Source: Chromatocurvus sp046260765
Lineage (GTDB): Bacteria > Pseudomonadota > Gammaproteobacteria > Pseudomonadales > Halieaceae
Reading direction: 5' to 3'
Assembly: GCA_046260765.1 (NCBI GenBank)
Contig: JBHEOO010000010.1
Coordinates: 1 to 64,000, forward strand
DNA: 64,000 nucleotides
Below are positions 34,980-44,197 of the stretch, piece after piece. The translations under genes were made by a program, and so were the position numbers. The stretch's first letter is position 1; every line of letters begins with the position of its first letter. The notes under the pieces are model-generated. The model was not told the origin of the DNA. It was given only the letters and a program-made list of their open reading frames with translations, and ran no database searches.

Positions 34980-36668
34980 CTAATCATTGCCACCCAGCGT
35001 CCACTCCGCAAGCTGCTGGTCAGCCTTCAGTCTGGCACGCTGGTGACGCATGGCATGGTAGATATCTTGCACGCCCGGTGTGTCTGAAATGCCCGGAAGC
35101 GAACTGGCGGCCTCCAGCAGAAAGCGTTCTCTCCAAGGCGAATCAAGGTAGGCCGTCTGCCACCAGTGTTCGATACGCGTCCTCGCGAGGGAAAGCGTCG
35201 CAGCAGATGGGAGTCGGTCACCCTTCCCGAGGTTGACATCCGCCCTGGATGGAACCAGGTTCCAAAGATCGTTGTTCAACCAGCGGGACCACGGGAAACA
35301 GTGGTCAATGTGCGCGACGCGCAGCCGATGATCAGACCAGACACAGCGCACCGGTTTACCCGCGTCCCGCAGTGCCAGAACGCGATCATTGGCAATGCGC
35401 GTGTCCCGCCTGCCCTCCTCCCACTCGAGCAGCCGGGCATCAATGGCGCCACCCCCGACCGACCACGAATCGGTGAGAGACACCCATTCACGAATAATCG
35501 CCGGTTCCAGCCAGCAGGCGTACTGCCCCAGTGTTTGCCAGATAGCAACGGGAATACGCATCGTGCCGAACTGCGCAAGGTACGCCGGCGATACGGTCAC
35601 CGGCTCGCGCCTGCGACGCAGCCGCCCTGGCTCCACCGCAAAAAGCGGATTCTCCGTTCCCGGCCAGGTGGTATGGCGAACGGGCATTTTCCTTATATTA
35701 GAGCATGCATCGCGAATCGCCTCGGTCAGTATCTCGCCACGCTCCGCATCCAGCCCGCCGCCGAGGCGTAAATCGAATCCGGAAAAGGATTCCAGCTGGT
35801 AGAACGCCTCACCGGCGAATCCCATACCGAGACGGGTATTGTTGGTTACCTGCACCCCATGTTGCAGCACCAGCGGCTTGTACAGCTTGAGCCAGTAAAG
35901 ACCGACAACACCGAAAGGAATATCAACGTAATCGTCCGTTCGTTGGATGACAATCCCAGGCAGGCCTTCCGCGATGCGCGTGAGCACACGTAGAAGCCCA
36001 AGCTTATAGGACGATGACTTGCGGTCATTGACTATCACGTGGCGCAGCAGCGGCAGGCTGCCGGTGCCATCATCGGGAATGACGAACACGACCGTCTCCC
36101 ATGACACGTGCTTCCGCCCGGCCGTATCCGGCCACCTCTCACGCCTTGTTACAACCAGCGCACGCTGCCTGGCGCAGTGCTCCAACTCCTCCGCAGAAAC
36201 CGGATGAAAGCCACGCCGGCGGTTCTCATCTTCATCACTCCCATGACGCAGCGTGATAACCAGCGTCCCACCCGGCTTCAACAATTCGGTGACGCTTCGA
36301 AACGCGCGCTCACGCGATCCTGGCGCCACATGCATCCACACAGCGCTTAGCAGTATCAGATCGAACCGATGCCCCATCGCCCGCAGTTTGCGTAACTCGG
36401 GAAGACTGTCATCCAGCCAGGTCACGTTCGGATGCGACGACGCCTCGCCCTGTGCGCGCATGCCGGCACTGGGCTCCACGGCGATCACGTCCCAGCCTTT
36501 CTCTGCCAGCCAGTTGGCGTCGCGCCCGGAACCTGCGCCGATATCGCAGGCAAAGCCAGGCGTTTGATCATGCAACAGCGGCAGCCATGCCGCGTGGACA
36601 TCCTCGGGCCTCATCGCGTTGTAATCCGCGCTGAGCTTTGGGGCATGCGTGTCATAGAAGTCGGACAT
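34980..36668 (-). CDS. SAM methyltransferase fused to an HNH endonuclease
   Basis: A 562-residue fusion. Residues 1-200 are a class I SAM methyltransferase: motif I is DIGAGSGRDANWLAEKGWDVIAVEPSAGM (from about residue 43), with FDLILLSAVWMHV and LLKPGGTLVITLRHG. From about 204 comes a helical middle domain (LPLLRHVIVNDRKSSSYKLGLLRVL). Residues about 445-490 are an HNH-type nuclease motif: His453, Asp455 and His456 in AHIDHCFPWS, then DLWNLVPS and NLGKGDRLPS, with asparagine in the last metal-ligand place as in many HNN variants. Start at the ATG at 36668; 36680 is possible. No specificity subunit or second methylase lies beside it. A self-contained modification/cleavage enzyme or a nucleic-acid-damage role is possible. 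Confidence 0.8.
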   Translation of the reverse strand: MSDFYDTHAPKLSADYNAMRPEDVHAAWLPLLHDQTPGFACDIGAGSGRDANWLAEKGWDVIAVEPSAGMRAQGEASSHPNVTWLDDSLPELRKLRAMGHRFDLILLSAVWMHVAPGSRERAFRSVTELLKPGGTLVITLRHGSDEDENRRRGFHPVSAEELEHCARQRALVVTRRERWPDTAGRKHVSWETVVFVIPDDGTGSLPLLRHVIVNDRKSSSYKLGLLRVLTRIAEGLPGIVIQRTDDYVDIPFGVVGLYWLKLYKPLVLQHGVQVTNNTRLGMGFAGEAFYQLESFSGFDLRLGGGLDAERGEILTEAIRDACSNIRKMPVRHTTWPGTENPLFAVEPGRLRRRREPVTVSPAYLAQFGTMRIPVAIWQTLGQYACWLEPAIIREWVSLTDSWSVGGGAIDARLLEWEEGRRDTRIANDRVLALRDAGKPVRCVWSDHRLRVAHIDHCFPWSRWLNNDLWNLVPSRADVNLGKGDRLPSAATLSLARTRIEHWWQTAYLDSPWRERFLLEAASSLPGISDTPGVQDIYHAMRHQRARLKADQQLAEWTLGGND

Positions 36669-36789
36669 ATGGCCGAGCATACGGCGTTTGCCTGGACGAT
36701 CAAGGTGAGGGCTTCCCCGCATCAAACCTGCGCGCCCGGCACCGCCACAGGCCCTTGACTCACCTGCCCGCCGGCCCTACGTTCAGCTG

Positions 36790-37272
36790 ATGGAACGCAA
36801 TCCGATTCACGCTCACACGCCATACCTGTTCGACGCGCGGCTGTTCCTGGCCCACACGCTATTCCTGCTCGCGGCCTGGACGGTTTTCATCAAGTACCTG
36901 TTCCCCCTGGCCTTCGCGCTGGCCGAGAAAGCGACCTGGGACAGCTATATTTACTGGGACCTGTGGCCTGTAGCCCACGTCTGGCTGGGCTGGGCGCTGC
37001 TGACCCGACCGGGCTACACCCGTGTACTGGCAATTGGCATGTCACTCGTGGAGATCGTGATCATCGTCAGCCTGTTCACGGTCTTCCTGTCGGACCCCGA
37101 ATGGTCAATCTGGCGCACGAACTGGTTCATCAACAAGGTCTTCGTGCTGACCTGTTTTGTTCTGGTGCTGGCGATGGCGCTGTGGCATCCGGAACGTCTC
37201 GGACCGCCGGCTGTCGACAAGGAACTGGCGGAAAAACCTGAACCGGGTCGCGACCATCGCTCGGACCCCTGA
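36790..37272 (+). CDS. Membrane protein of unknown function
   Basis: Protein of 160 residues with about four hydrophobic helices (FLAHTLFLLAAWTVFIKYLFPLAFAL, LWPVAHVWLGWALL, VLAIGMSLVEIVIIVSLFTVFL, VFVLTCFVLVLAMALW) and a charged tail. I do not recognise the family. It is 20 bp upstream of an exported aldo/keto reductase and in line with it, so a joint membrane or periplasmic role is plausible. Confidence 0.7.
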   Translation: MERNPIHAHTPYLFDARLFLAHTLFLLAAWTVFIKYLFPLAFALAEKATWDSYIYWDLWPVAHVWLGWALLTRPGYTRVLAIGMSLVEIVIIVSLFTVFLSDPEWSIWRTNWFINKVFVLTCFVLVLAMALWHPERLGPPAVDKELAEKPEPGRDHRSDP

Positions 37273-37292
37273 ATCAACAGGAGGCACACAAC

Positions 37293-38222
37293 ATGTCAGG
37301 CGTCACGCGCAGACACATACTGCAGTTGATTGCAGCCGGCGCCGCCGGTGCCATGCTGAGCCCGGTAATGGCAGACAAACCGGCCGGGATGCTGAAAAAG
37401 CCCATTCCTTCCAGCGGCGAGCGCATACCCGTCATCGGCATGGGCACCTGGAAGACCTTCAACGTGGGCAATGACCGCAAGCTGCGTCAGGCCCGCACCC
37501 GGGTACTGGAGGAATTCTTCCGCCACGGCGGCGGCATGGTGGATTGCTCGCCGATGTACGGCTCCGCCGGTGAGGTGATGGGCTTTGCGCTGGAGCAGTT
37601 GGGCACCAGCGAGCCGCTGTTCGCCGCCGAAAAGGTCTGGACCGAGAACGGCGGCGCCACCCGCGCGGAGGTGACTGAACTCGAGTCGACCTGGGGTATC
37701 GCGCCCTTCGACCTGATGCAGATTCATAATCTGGTCGCCTGGCGTGAGCACCTGGCAGCCCTCAGGGAAATGAAGCAGCAGGGCGACATCCGCTATATCG
37801 GTGTTACGACCTCACACGGCCGGCGTCACGACGAGCTCGAACAGCTCATGTCCAATGAAGACGATATCGACTTCGTGCAGCTGACCTACAGCATTACCGC
37901 CCGGGAAGCAGAGCGTCGCCTTCTGCCGCTGGCGCGGGAGCGCGGCATCGCGATCATCGCCAACCGGCCCTACGACAGCGGCCCGCTGATCAAGCGCCTC
38001 AAGGCTCGGGAAGAGCTGCCCGCCTGGGCGAGGCAGGAATTCGACTGCAACACCTGGGCGGATTTTCTGCTCAGGTTCATCGTCAGCCATCCGGCGCTCA
38101 CCTGCGCCATCCCGGCCACCTCTCAGGTCGCGCACATGAACGAGAATATGCAGGCCGGCAGCGGCCCCATGCCCACGCCAGCGCTGCGCCAGCGCATGAT
38201 CCGGCATATCGAAGCGCTGTGA
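37293..38222 (+). CDS. Tat-exported aldo/keto reductase
   Basis: Aldo/keto reductase-fold protein of 309 residues with a twin-arginine signal (TRRHILQLIAAGAAGAML) instead of the usual cytosolic N-terminus. Barrel features are IPVIGMGTWKTF, GGGMVDCSPMYGSAGEVMG (catalytic Asp and Tyr), AEKVW (catalytic Lys) and FDLMQIHNLVAW (His). Tat export implies folding with its nicotinamide cofactor before transport. AGGAGG lies before the ATG at 37293. It sits between two membrane protein genes on the same strand. Substrate unknown. Confidence 0.87.
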   Translation: MSGVTRRHILQLIAAGAAGAMLSPVMADKPAGMLKKPIPSSGERIPVIGMGTWKTFNVGNDRKLRQARTRVLEEFFRHGGGMVDCSPMYGSAGEVMGFALEQLGTSEPLFAAEKVWTENGGATRAEVTELESTWGIAPFDLMQIHNLVAWREHLAALREMKQQGDIRYIGVTTSHGRRHDELEQLMSNEDDIDFVQLTYSITAREAERRLLPLARERGIAIIANRPYDSGPLIKRLKAREELPAWARQEFDCNTWADFLLRFIVSHPALTCAIPATSQVAHMNENMQAGSGPMPTPALRQRMIRHIEAL

Positions 38223-38265
38223 CGCGTCCTCGGCAACGCCGGTTCACGCGCTGCGTTACGGCATA

Positions 38266-38976
38266 ATGCTGGATAACCTGCCCAGTTACGCGGTGGCGGA
38301 TTTCATCCCGTTTACCGCGGAAGTCTACTTCCGCCTGATTGAGCGCGTCTCGGAAACCTGGTGGCCGCTGCACCTGCTGACGCTCGCGGCTGGCCTGGCC
38401 GCCGTGGGGCTGGCCTGGACGGGCCGTGGCCGCAGCGCTGGCTGTATCACTGCCGCGGCGCTCGCGTGGGTCGGCGCGACTTTCCTGATGGACGACTACG
38501 CACAGCTGAACTGGGCCGGCGCCTGGTTCGGCTGGGGCTTCGTGGTCGCGGCAGCGCTGCTGATTCTGTTCACGCTGCGCCTGCCGGGTGTTGCAGGACA
38601 CCTGTCGGGGGCGGCAAAACCCGGTCAAAGCATGGCCTTTCCCAGGCTTGCCGGCCTGGCACTCGCAATCTTTGGTGTCGTGCCGTACCTGACCATCGCC
38701 CCGCTGGCCGGGCGCGGCTGGTCCGGGGCCGAGGTCTTCGGCATTCATCCTGATCCCACGGCGATCACGGCGCTCGGCATCGCGCTCTTGTTACTGCGTG
38801 GCTTCCGGCTCTGGCTCACCGCCGCGGTACCCCTGATATGGTGCCTGGTCTCCGCGCTGACGCTGCAGGTGCTGCAGGCACCCTGTGCAGTGTGCCTGTA
38901 CGGGGTGATTGGGATAGCGCTTTTTGGCATGGTCTGGTCGGCCTGCGCAACCTGGCGAAAAGCTAACACTTGCTGA
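38266..38976 (+). CDS. DUF6064-like membrane protein
   Basis: Integral membrane protein of 236 residues with about seven helices. The start FIPFTAEVYFRLIERVSETWWPLHLLTL and the loop FGIHPDPTAITALGIALLLL match what I remember of the DUF6064 family, where a similar PxPT loop recurs. The C-terminus has a Cys pair (APCAVCLYG). It follows the reductase gene by 43 bp, probably as the third gene of one unit, and converges on nuoN. Function unknown. Confidence 0.68.
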   Translation: MLDNLPSYAVADFIPFTAEVYFRLIERVSETWWPLHLLTLAAGLAAVGLAWTGRGRSAGCITAAALAWVGATFLMDDYAQLNWAGAWFGWGFVVAAALLILFTLRLPGVAGHLSGAAKPGQSMAFPRLAGLALAIFGVVPYLTIAPLAGRGWSGAEVFGIHPDPTAITALGIALLLLRGFRLWLTAAVPLIWCLVSALTLQVLQAPCAVCLYGVIGIALFGMVWSACATWRKANTC

Positions 38977-39040
38977 AATACCTTTCATCACGCAATAGCG
39001 AAGGACCTGATCGTGATGTACCGGCGGAAAAGAATCGAAA

Positions 39041-40501
39041 TCAACCCAGCAGGCCGGCGAAGTAGCCCATCAGCGCACCCGGGGCGATGCCGAGGACCAG
39101 AATAACCGCGATCAGCCCCAGGAACAGCCCGGAAGGCACGCCTGCGACGGGCGGCTCGGCATCGGCCGTCGCGAGCGTGATCCCTTCCGGGCGCCGGATC
39201 ATGACCAGCACCAGGCGCAGGTAGTAGTAGATGCCCAGCGCACTCCCCGCCACGAGCGCAGCGAGCAGAACCCAGTGGCCGCCGGGCGCCGCCGCGGCGA
39301 ACAGGTAGAACTTGGCGAAAAACCCCGCCGTCAGCGGGATGCCCGCCAGCGACAGCAGTGCCACCAGGAACAGGACTGCCGCCAGCGGCTGGCGCCAGAA
39401 CAGGCCCGCGAGATCGTCCACGGCGAGCAGTTCCTCGCCGCCCCGCGTCGCGCTCTGCTGAGTCAGCAGGGCGAAAGCGGCCAGGGTGGTCGGGACGTAG
39501 GCGACCAGGTAGAACAGCGCTGCCTCCAGCGCCAGGGCCCGCTGGGAAAGCGCGGCGCCCGCGGAGAAGAGGATCAGCAGATAGCCGGCGTGGGCAACCG
39601 ATGAATACGCCAGCAGGCGCTTGATGTTCTCCTGCCGGAGCGCCAGCCAGTTGCCGACGAGCATGCTCAGCACCGCGAGCAGCGCCGTGCCCTGGACCAG
39701 CGCCGGAAAGCGGAACAGGTCCGCCTCCAGGAACAGTCGCAGCAGCGCAAACAGCATGGCCGCATTGGCGACGCTGGCAAGAAAACCGCTCACCGGTGCC
39801 GGCGCCCCCTCGTAGACATCCGCCACCCAGAGGTGGAACGGCGCGGCGGCGATCTTGAAGGCAAAGCCGACCAGCACCAGCGTGGCCCCCGCCACCGGCA
39901 CCGCCGGCGCCAGGCCAGGCACCCCGGCGGCCGCCAGGTCAGCGAAGCCGAGGGCGCCACTGCCGGCATAGAGCAGGGCAAAACCGAACAGCAGCGTCGC
40001 AGTGGCGCCGCCGGAAAGCACCAGGTACTTGACCGCCGCCTCGACCGGTGGACGCCGCTCTGCCGGGTAGGCGATAAGGGCGTAGCTGGCCACACTGAGC
40101 AGTTCCAGACCGAGCAGCAGACTGGCGGCGTGCACCGCGTAGGCAAGCACCGCCGCGCCGAGCACAGCGAGCAGCAGCAAGAGGTAGAACTCGTCCTGCT
40201 GCTCGGCGTGCCCGGCGAGATAGCTGCCGGCAAGCATCGCCGTCACCGCGCCGCCGAGACAGAACAGCGCCGCCAGCAGCAACGCCGGTGCGTCGGCGAC
40301 CAGGAGCGGCGTAATGTCCGCCGCCGGTGGCCCTGTAACCAGCACCCCGAGTGCCGCCGCGGCAGCGGCCAGCAGCGTCGCCGTGGCCAGCCGACGGGCG
40401 CGCTCGGCGCTGCGGCGCAGGGCAACCAGCAACAGCAGCACCGTGATGCCGACCGCTAGCAGCAGCAGCGGCGCCAGCGCCTGTACCCAGGCACCGCTCA
40501 T
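39041..40501 (-). CDS. nuoN: NADH-quinone oxidoreductase subunit N
   Basis: Antiporter-like membrane subunit of complex I, 486 residues and about 14 helices, one of three proton channels. The family pattern is clear in LLGLELLSVASYALIAY, GFAFKIAAAPFHLWVADVYEGAP and LAYSSVAHAGYLLILFSAGA, with the conserved lysine in FKIAAAPFH. The ATG overlaps the nuoM stop (ATGA). It is the last gene of the operon and ends 64 bp from the convergent DUF6064-like gene; CATCACG and CGTGATG in that gap could pair in a transcript end structure. Confidence 0.95.
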   Translation of the reverse strand: MSGAWVQALAPLLLLAVGITVLLLLVALRRSAERARRLATATLLAAAAAALGVLVTGPPAADITPLLVADAPALLLAALFCLGGAVTAMLAGSYLAGHAEQQDEFYLLLLLAVLGAAVLAYAVHAASLLLGLELLSVASYALIAYPAERRPPVEAAVKYLVLSGGATATLLFGFALLYAGSGALGFADLAAAGVPGLAPAVPVAGATLVLVGFAFKIAAAPFHLWVADVYEGAPAPVSGFLASVANAAMLFALLRLFLEADLFRFPALVQGTALLAVLSMLVGNWLALRQENIKRLLAYSSVAHAGYLLILFSAGAALSQRALALEAALFYLVAYVPTTLAAFALLTQQSATRGGEELLAVDDLAGLFWRQPLAAVLFLVALLSLAGIPLTAGFFAKFYLFAAAAPGGHWVLLAALVAGSALGIYYYLRLVLVMIRRPEGITLATADAEPPVAGVPSGLFLGLIAVILVLGIAPGALMGYFAGLLG

Positions 40502-42051
40502 GGCGTCACCGCTGTCGACGTCATCGCCGTCGACGCCGCTATTGTTGACGTCGCCGGCAGTCCGTCCAGCCAGGGCACAAGGCCGTCAATCACCGGCTGG
40601 GCGAGGTCGAGCACCGGCTGCGGGTAGAGACCGAGCCAGAGCAGCGCCGCCATCATGACGTACATCGCCGCCAGCTCGCGACGGTCAAAGTCGGCAAGCG
40701 CAAGATCCGGCGCCGGCTCACCATGAAAAATGCGCTGCACCAGCCACAGGGCATAGACGGCGGCGCCTACCATGCCCAGGCCGGCGGCCACCGCCAGCCA
40801 CGGCGCCACGGCGAAGACGCCGAAGAACACCAGGAACTCCGCGACAAAATTCCCCAGGCCCGGCAGCCCCAGGGACGCCAGGGCAAAGAACAGGGCACAG
40901 CCACCCATGCGCGGCGCCTGCGTCCACAGCCCACCCATTTGCGCCATGTCCCGCGTGTGCAGTCGGTGCTGCAGGGTACCGGCGAGCATGAACAGCGCCG
41001 CCGTGCTGACGCCGTGGGTGACCATCTGCATGACCGCGCCCTGCAGGCCAAGAGCGTTGAAGGTGTAAAGACCGAGCAGCACGAAGCCCATATGGCTGAC
41101 GCTCGAGTAGGCCACCAGGCGCTTGACGTCGCGCTGGCCGAAGGCCAGCACCGCGCCGTAGAGGATACCGGCCACTCCCAGCAGCATGGCCACCGGCGCG
41201 AACGCCCGCGACGCCTCCGGAAACAGCGGCAGACAGAAGCGCAGCAGGCCGTAGGCACCGGTCTTCAACAGGATGCCGGCGAGGAGCACGCTGCCCGCCG
41301 TCGGTGCCTGGGTATGCGCGTCCGGCAGCCAGCTGTGCAGGGGAAAGCCCGGAAGCTTGACCACGAAGGCGGCAAAGAAGCCGAGCATCAGCCAGAAGCC
41401 CAGCCGCAGGTCCAGCGGCGCCGCCAGCAGATCAAAGTAACTGAAGCTGAGGGGCCCCGTCCCTGCCGCCTGCCAGGCGAGCACGACCACGGCAAACAGA
41501 AGCAGCAGCCCGGACGCCTGGGTAAAGATGAAGAATTTCATGGCAGCGGCGGCCCGGTCCTCGTGCCCCCAGATGGCAATCAGCAGGTACATGGGCACGA
41601 GCATCACTTCCCAGAACAGGAAGAACAGCACCAGGTCGAGAGCCGTGAACACACCGACCACGCCGGCCAGCGTCCACAGCAGACTGGCATGGAACAGACC
41701 GGGGCGCACGTCGATTTCCTGCCAGCCGCTGACCACCGCCACCAGACCCAGCAGCAGCGTCAACACCAGCAGGATCAGGCTGACGCCGTCGAGGGCGAAT
41801 TCGAGGGCGATACCAAAGCGCGGAATCCAGGTTGCGCGCCAGTGCAGCAGCCAGCTGGCCGGATCCGCCGGGTCCGTGGCCAGCAAGCCGTCGGCCGGCG
41901 GCAGTGCCGCGGCGACGCCGAGGACGAAGGCCAGCGCCAGCGCCAGGGCGAGCAGCGCGGCCCAGCGCGGCCCCTGTGGACCCAGTCGCTCGGCGAACCA
42001 GGCGCCAGCGCCCGCAGCCAGCAGAAACAGCACCAGCAGGAACAGGCTCAC
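40498..42051 (-). CDS. nuoM: NADH-quinone oxidoreductase subunit M
   Basis: Antiporter-like proton-pumping subunit, 517 residues, about 14 helices. FFLFWEVMLVPMYLLIAIWG holds the conserved channel glutamate, followed by VKLPGFPLHSWLPDAHTQAPTAGSVLLAG and LVAYSSVSHMGFVLLGLY. The start is a GTG overlapping the nuoL stop. The C-terminal tail (SMTST/TIAAST-like low-complexity Thr/Ala residues) is encoded by GACGTC-rich degenerate repeats at about 40505-40555 and is not conserved in the family. Confidence 0.95.
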   Translation of the reverse strand: MSLFLLVLFLLAAGAGAWFAERLGPQGPRWAALLALALALAFVLGVAAALPPADGLLATDPADPASWLLHWRATWIPRFGIALEFALDGVSLILLVLTLLLGLVAVVSGWQEIDVRPGLFHASLLWTLAGVVGVFTALDLVLFFLFWEVMLVPMYLLIAIWGHEDRAAAAMKFFIFTQASGLLLLFAVVVLAWQAAGTGPLSFSYFDLLAAPLDLRLGFWLMLGFFAAFVVKLPGFPLHSWLPDAHTQAPTAGSVLLAGILLKTGAYGLLRFCLPLFPEASRAFAPVAMLLGVAGILYGAVLAFGQRDVKRLVAYSSVSHMGFVLLGLYTFNALGLQGAVMQMVTHGVSTAALFMLAGTLQHRLHTRDMAQMGGLWTQAPRMGGCALFFALASLGLPGLGNFVAEFLVFFGVFAVAPWLAVAAGLGMVGAAVYALWLVQRIFHGEPAPDLALADFDRRELAAMYVMMAALLWLGLYPQPVLDLAQPVIDGLVPWLDGLPATSTIAASTAMTSTAVTP

Positions 42052-43886
42052 GGCGCGCCCCGCAGGGCAACGGCGAGCAGTAGAATCAGGCCGAGGGCGA
42101 AGACCAGCGCATACGCGCGCAGCTCACCGCTCTGCAGGCGGGTCAGCGCCCGGTGCGCGAGGACGTTGACGACGACCACGATGGCGACGGCGCGATCCAC
42201 CGGTTCGCCACGCAGGGCCTGCGTCACGCGCCGATAGGGCGCCACCACGAGCCGGTCCTGCAGCCCATCAAAGCCCCAGCCCCGGGCCAGGAAACCCTGC
42301 AGGGCATAGCCGCGCGGGGACGCCGTGAAGCGCGCCAGCGACAGCTGTCCACCGAGGAACAGCGCGTAGGCGAGACCCACGCCCAGCAGGGGCACGCCGA
42401 TGGTGACCAGTGCAACGAGGCCGGGAACGTGCGGGTGCGCGGACTCCGGCAGCACGCCGGTGAGGGGCAGCACCAGCGCACCACCGGCGATGGAGGCGAC
42501 GCCGAGCACCACCAGCGGCAGCGTCATGCGCCAGCCGGGGCGCCGGTCCGGCTCAGTCTGCGCGGTGCCGAAAAAGGCGACAAAAATCAGGCGGAAGGTG
42601 TAGACGCTGGTCAGCGCCGCGCCTGCCAGCGCGCCAAGCCACAGCAGCGCCCCGCTGTCCGGGGCCGCGAAAGCCGCGAGCAGAATGGCGTCCTTGCTGT
42701 AATAGCCGGCGGTGAACGGCAGCGCTGCCAGCGCGGCGCCGCCGATCAGGAAGGCGGCAAAGGGTACCGGCAGGCGCCGCGCCAGCCCGCCCATGCGGTA
42801 GATGTCGTGCTCGTGGTGCAGGCAGTGCGTCACGGCACCGGCAGCCAGAAAGAGCAGCGCCTTGAAGAAGGCATGGGTGACCAGGTGAAACACCGCGCCG
42901 GCATAGGCGCCGACACCGGCGGCGAGAAACATGTAACCGATCTGGCTCAGGGTCGAGTAGGCGAGGATACGCTTGATATCGCGCTGCACCAGCGCGCACA
43001 GGGCCGCGAACAGCGCGGTAGCCAGACCCAGCCAGGCCACGGCGGCCAGCGTCGCGGGCGCCAGCTCGAACAGCCCGTACAGGCGGGCGATAAGATAGAC
43101 GCCGGCAGTGACCATGGTGGCGGCGTGAATCAGCGCACTGACCGGCGTCGGCCCGGCCATCGCGTCCGGCAGCCAGCTGTGCAGTGGCAGCTGCGCGCTC
43201 TTGCCCACGGCGCCGCCGAGAAGGAGCGCTGTGGCCAGCACCGGCAGCGTCGATCCCACCGCCCACTCGCTGCGGGCCAGGGTCTGCAGTGCCTGGATAT
43301 CCAGCGTGCCGAGCTGCGTGAAGAGGAGAAACAGGCCAAGGGCCAGCAGGACATCGCCGACGCGAGTCACCAGGAAGGCCTTGCGCGCAGCGGCGCCGTT
43401 GGCCCGGTCCCGGTACCAGTGGCCGATAAGCAGGTAGGAGCACATGCCCACCCCTTCCCAGCCCAGATAGAGCAGCAGCAGGTTGTCCGCCATGACCAGC
43501 AGGAGCATGGCGGCAACAAACAGGTTCATGGCGGCAAAATAGCGCGCAAAGCCGGCATCCCCGGCCATGAACTCCAGCGAGTAAAGGTGGATGAAGAATC
43601 CGACACCGGTAATGACCGCCATCATCACCACCGTGAGGCCATCGATATGAAAGGCGATGCGCGGCGCCAGGTCGCCCACTTCGAACCAGGTCCAGAGCAC
43701 GACTTCCCGGGCGCCGTCACCGGCCAGCCAGGTCTGGGCTCCGAGGGCGACACAGAGTGCTGCCAGCCCCACGCTGCCGACGCCGATCCAGCTGACCGTG
43801 CGCGGCGCCAGGCGCCCACCGAGGAGCATGAGCACCGCCGCCCCGGCAAGCGGCAGCGCCGGTACCAGTGCGGCCAGGGCATTCAC
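42048..43886 (-). CDS. nuoL: NADH-quinone oxidoreductase subunit L
   Basis: Largest antiporter-like subunit, 612 residues, with about 16 helices. LLLLYLGWEGVGMCSYLLIGHWY, KSAQLPLHSWLPDAMAGPTPVSALIHAATMVTAGVYLIAR and ILAYSTLSQIGYMFLAAGVGAY are hallmark segments. The long C-terminal amphipathic helix that braces the other antiporters follows LARGWGFDGLQDRLVV. The start is a GTG overlapping the nuoK stop by 4 bp (GTGA). Confidence 0.95.
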   Translation of the reverse strand: MNALAALVPALPLAGAAVLMLLGGRLAPRTVSWIGVGSVGLAALCVALGAQTWLAGDGAREVVLWTWFEVGDLAPRIAFHIDGLTVVMMAVITGVGFFIHLYSLEFMAGDAGFARYFAAMNLFVAAMLLLVMADNLLLLYLGWEGVGMCSYLLIGHWYRDRANGAAARKAFLVTRVGDVLLALGLFLLFTQLGTLDIQALQTLARSEWAVGSTLPVLATALLLGGAVGKSAQLPLHSWLPDAMAGPTPVSALIHAATMVTAGVYLIARLYGLFELAPATLAAVAWLGLATALFAALCALVQRDIKRILAYSTLSQIGYMFLAAGVGAYAGAVFHLVTHAFFKALLFLAAGAVTHCLHHEHDIYRMGGLARRLPVPFAAFLIGGAALAALPFTAGYYSKDAILLAAFAAPDSGALLWLGALAGAALTSVYTFRLIFVAFFGTAQTEPDRRPGWRMTLPLVVLGVASIAGGALVLPLTGVLPESAHPHVPGLVALVTIGVPLLGVGLAYALFLGGQLSLARFTASPRGYALQGFLARGWGFDGLQDRLVVAPYRRVTQALRGEPVDRAVAIVVVVNVLAHRALTRLQSGELRAYALVFALGLILLLAVALRGAP

Positions 43887-44197
43887 CGGCGCAGATCCCG
43901 GACCGCGTCCATGTCGAGGCTGTGGAAACGCCGCTGCACCTGCAGCAGCAGCGCCAGGCCCACGGCCACCTCAGCAGCGGCGACCGCCAGTATAAGCAGG
44001 TACATGACCTGTCCATCGGCGGCCGCAAAGCGCGCTCCGCCGGCGACAAAGGCCAGCGCGGCGGCGTTCAGCATCACCTCCAGGGACATGAGCATGAACA
44101 GCAGGTTGCGCCGCAGCAAGAGGCCGCCGAGACCGCAACAGAACAGCAGCGCCGCCACGGCGAGCACATGCTCCAGGGGCACGGCCAGCGCGCTCAC
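43883..44197 (-). CDS. nuoK: NADH-quinone oxidoreductase subunit K
   Basis: Small membrane subunit of 104 residues with three helices. The second and third carry the buried glutamates in LLFMLMSLEVMLNAAALAFV and LAVAAAEVAVGLALLLQVQRR. The start is the GTG at 44197, overlapping the nuoJ stop (GTGA). The same frame is open far upstream, but that extension runs antisense-like through nuoJ and is rejected because NuoK is about 100 residues. Confidence 0.93.
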   Translation of the reverse strand: MSALAVPLEHVLAVAALLFCCGLGGLLLRRNLLFMLMSLEVMLNAAALAFVAGGARFAAADGQVMYLLILAVAAAEVAVGLALLLQVQRRFHSLDMDAVRDLRR

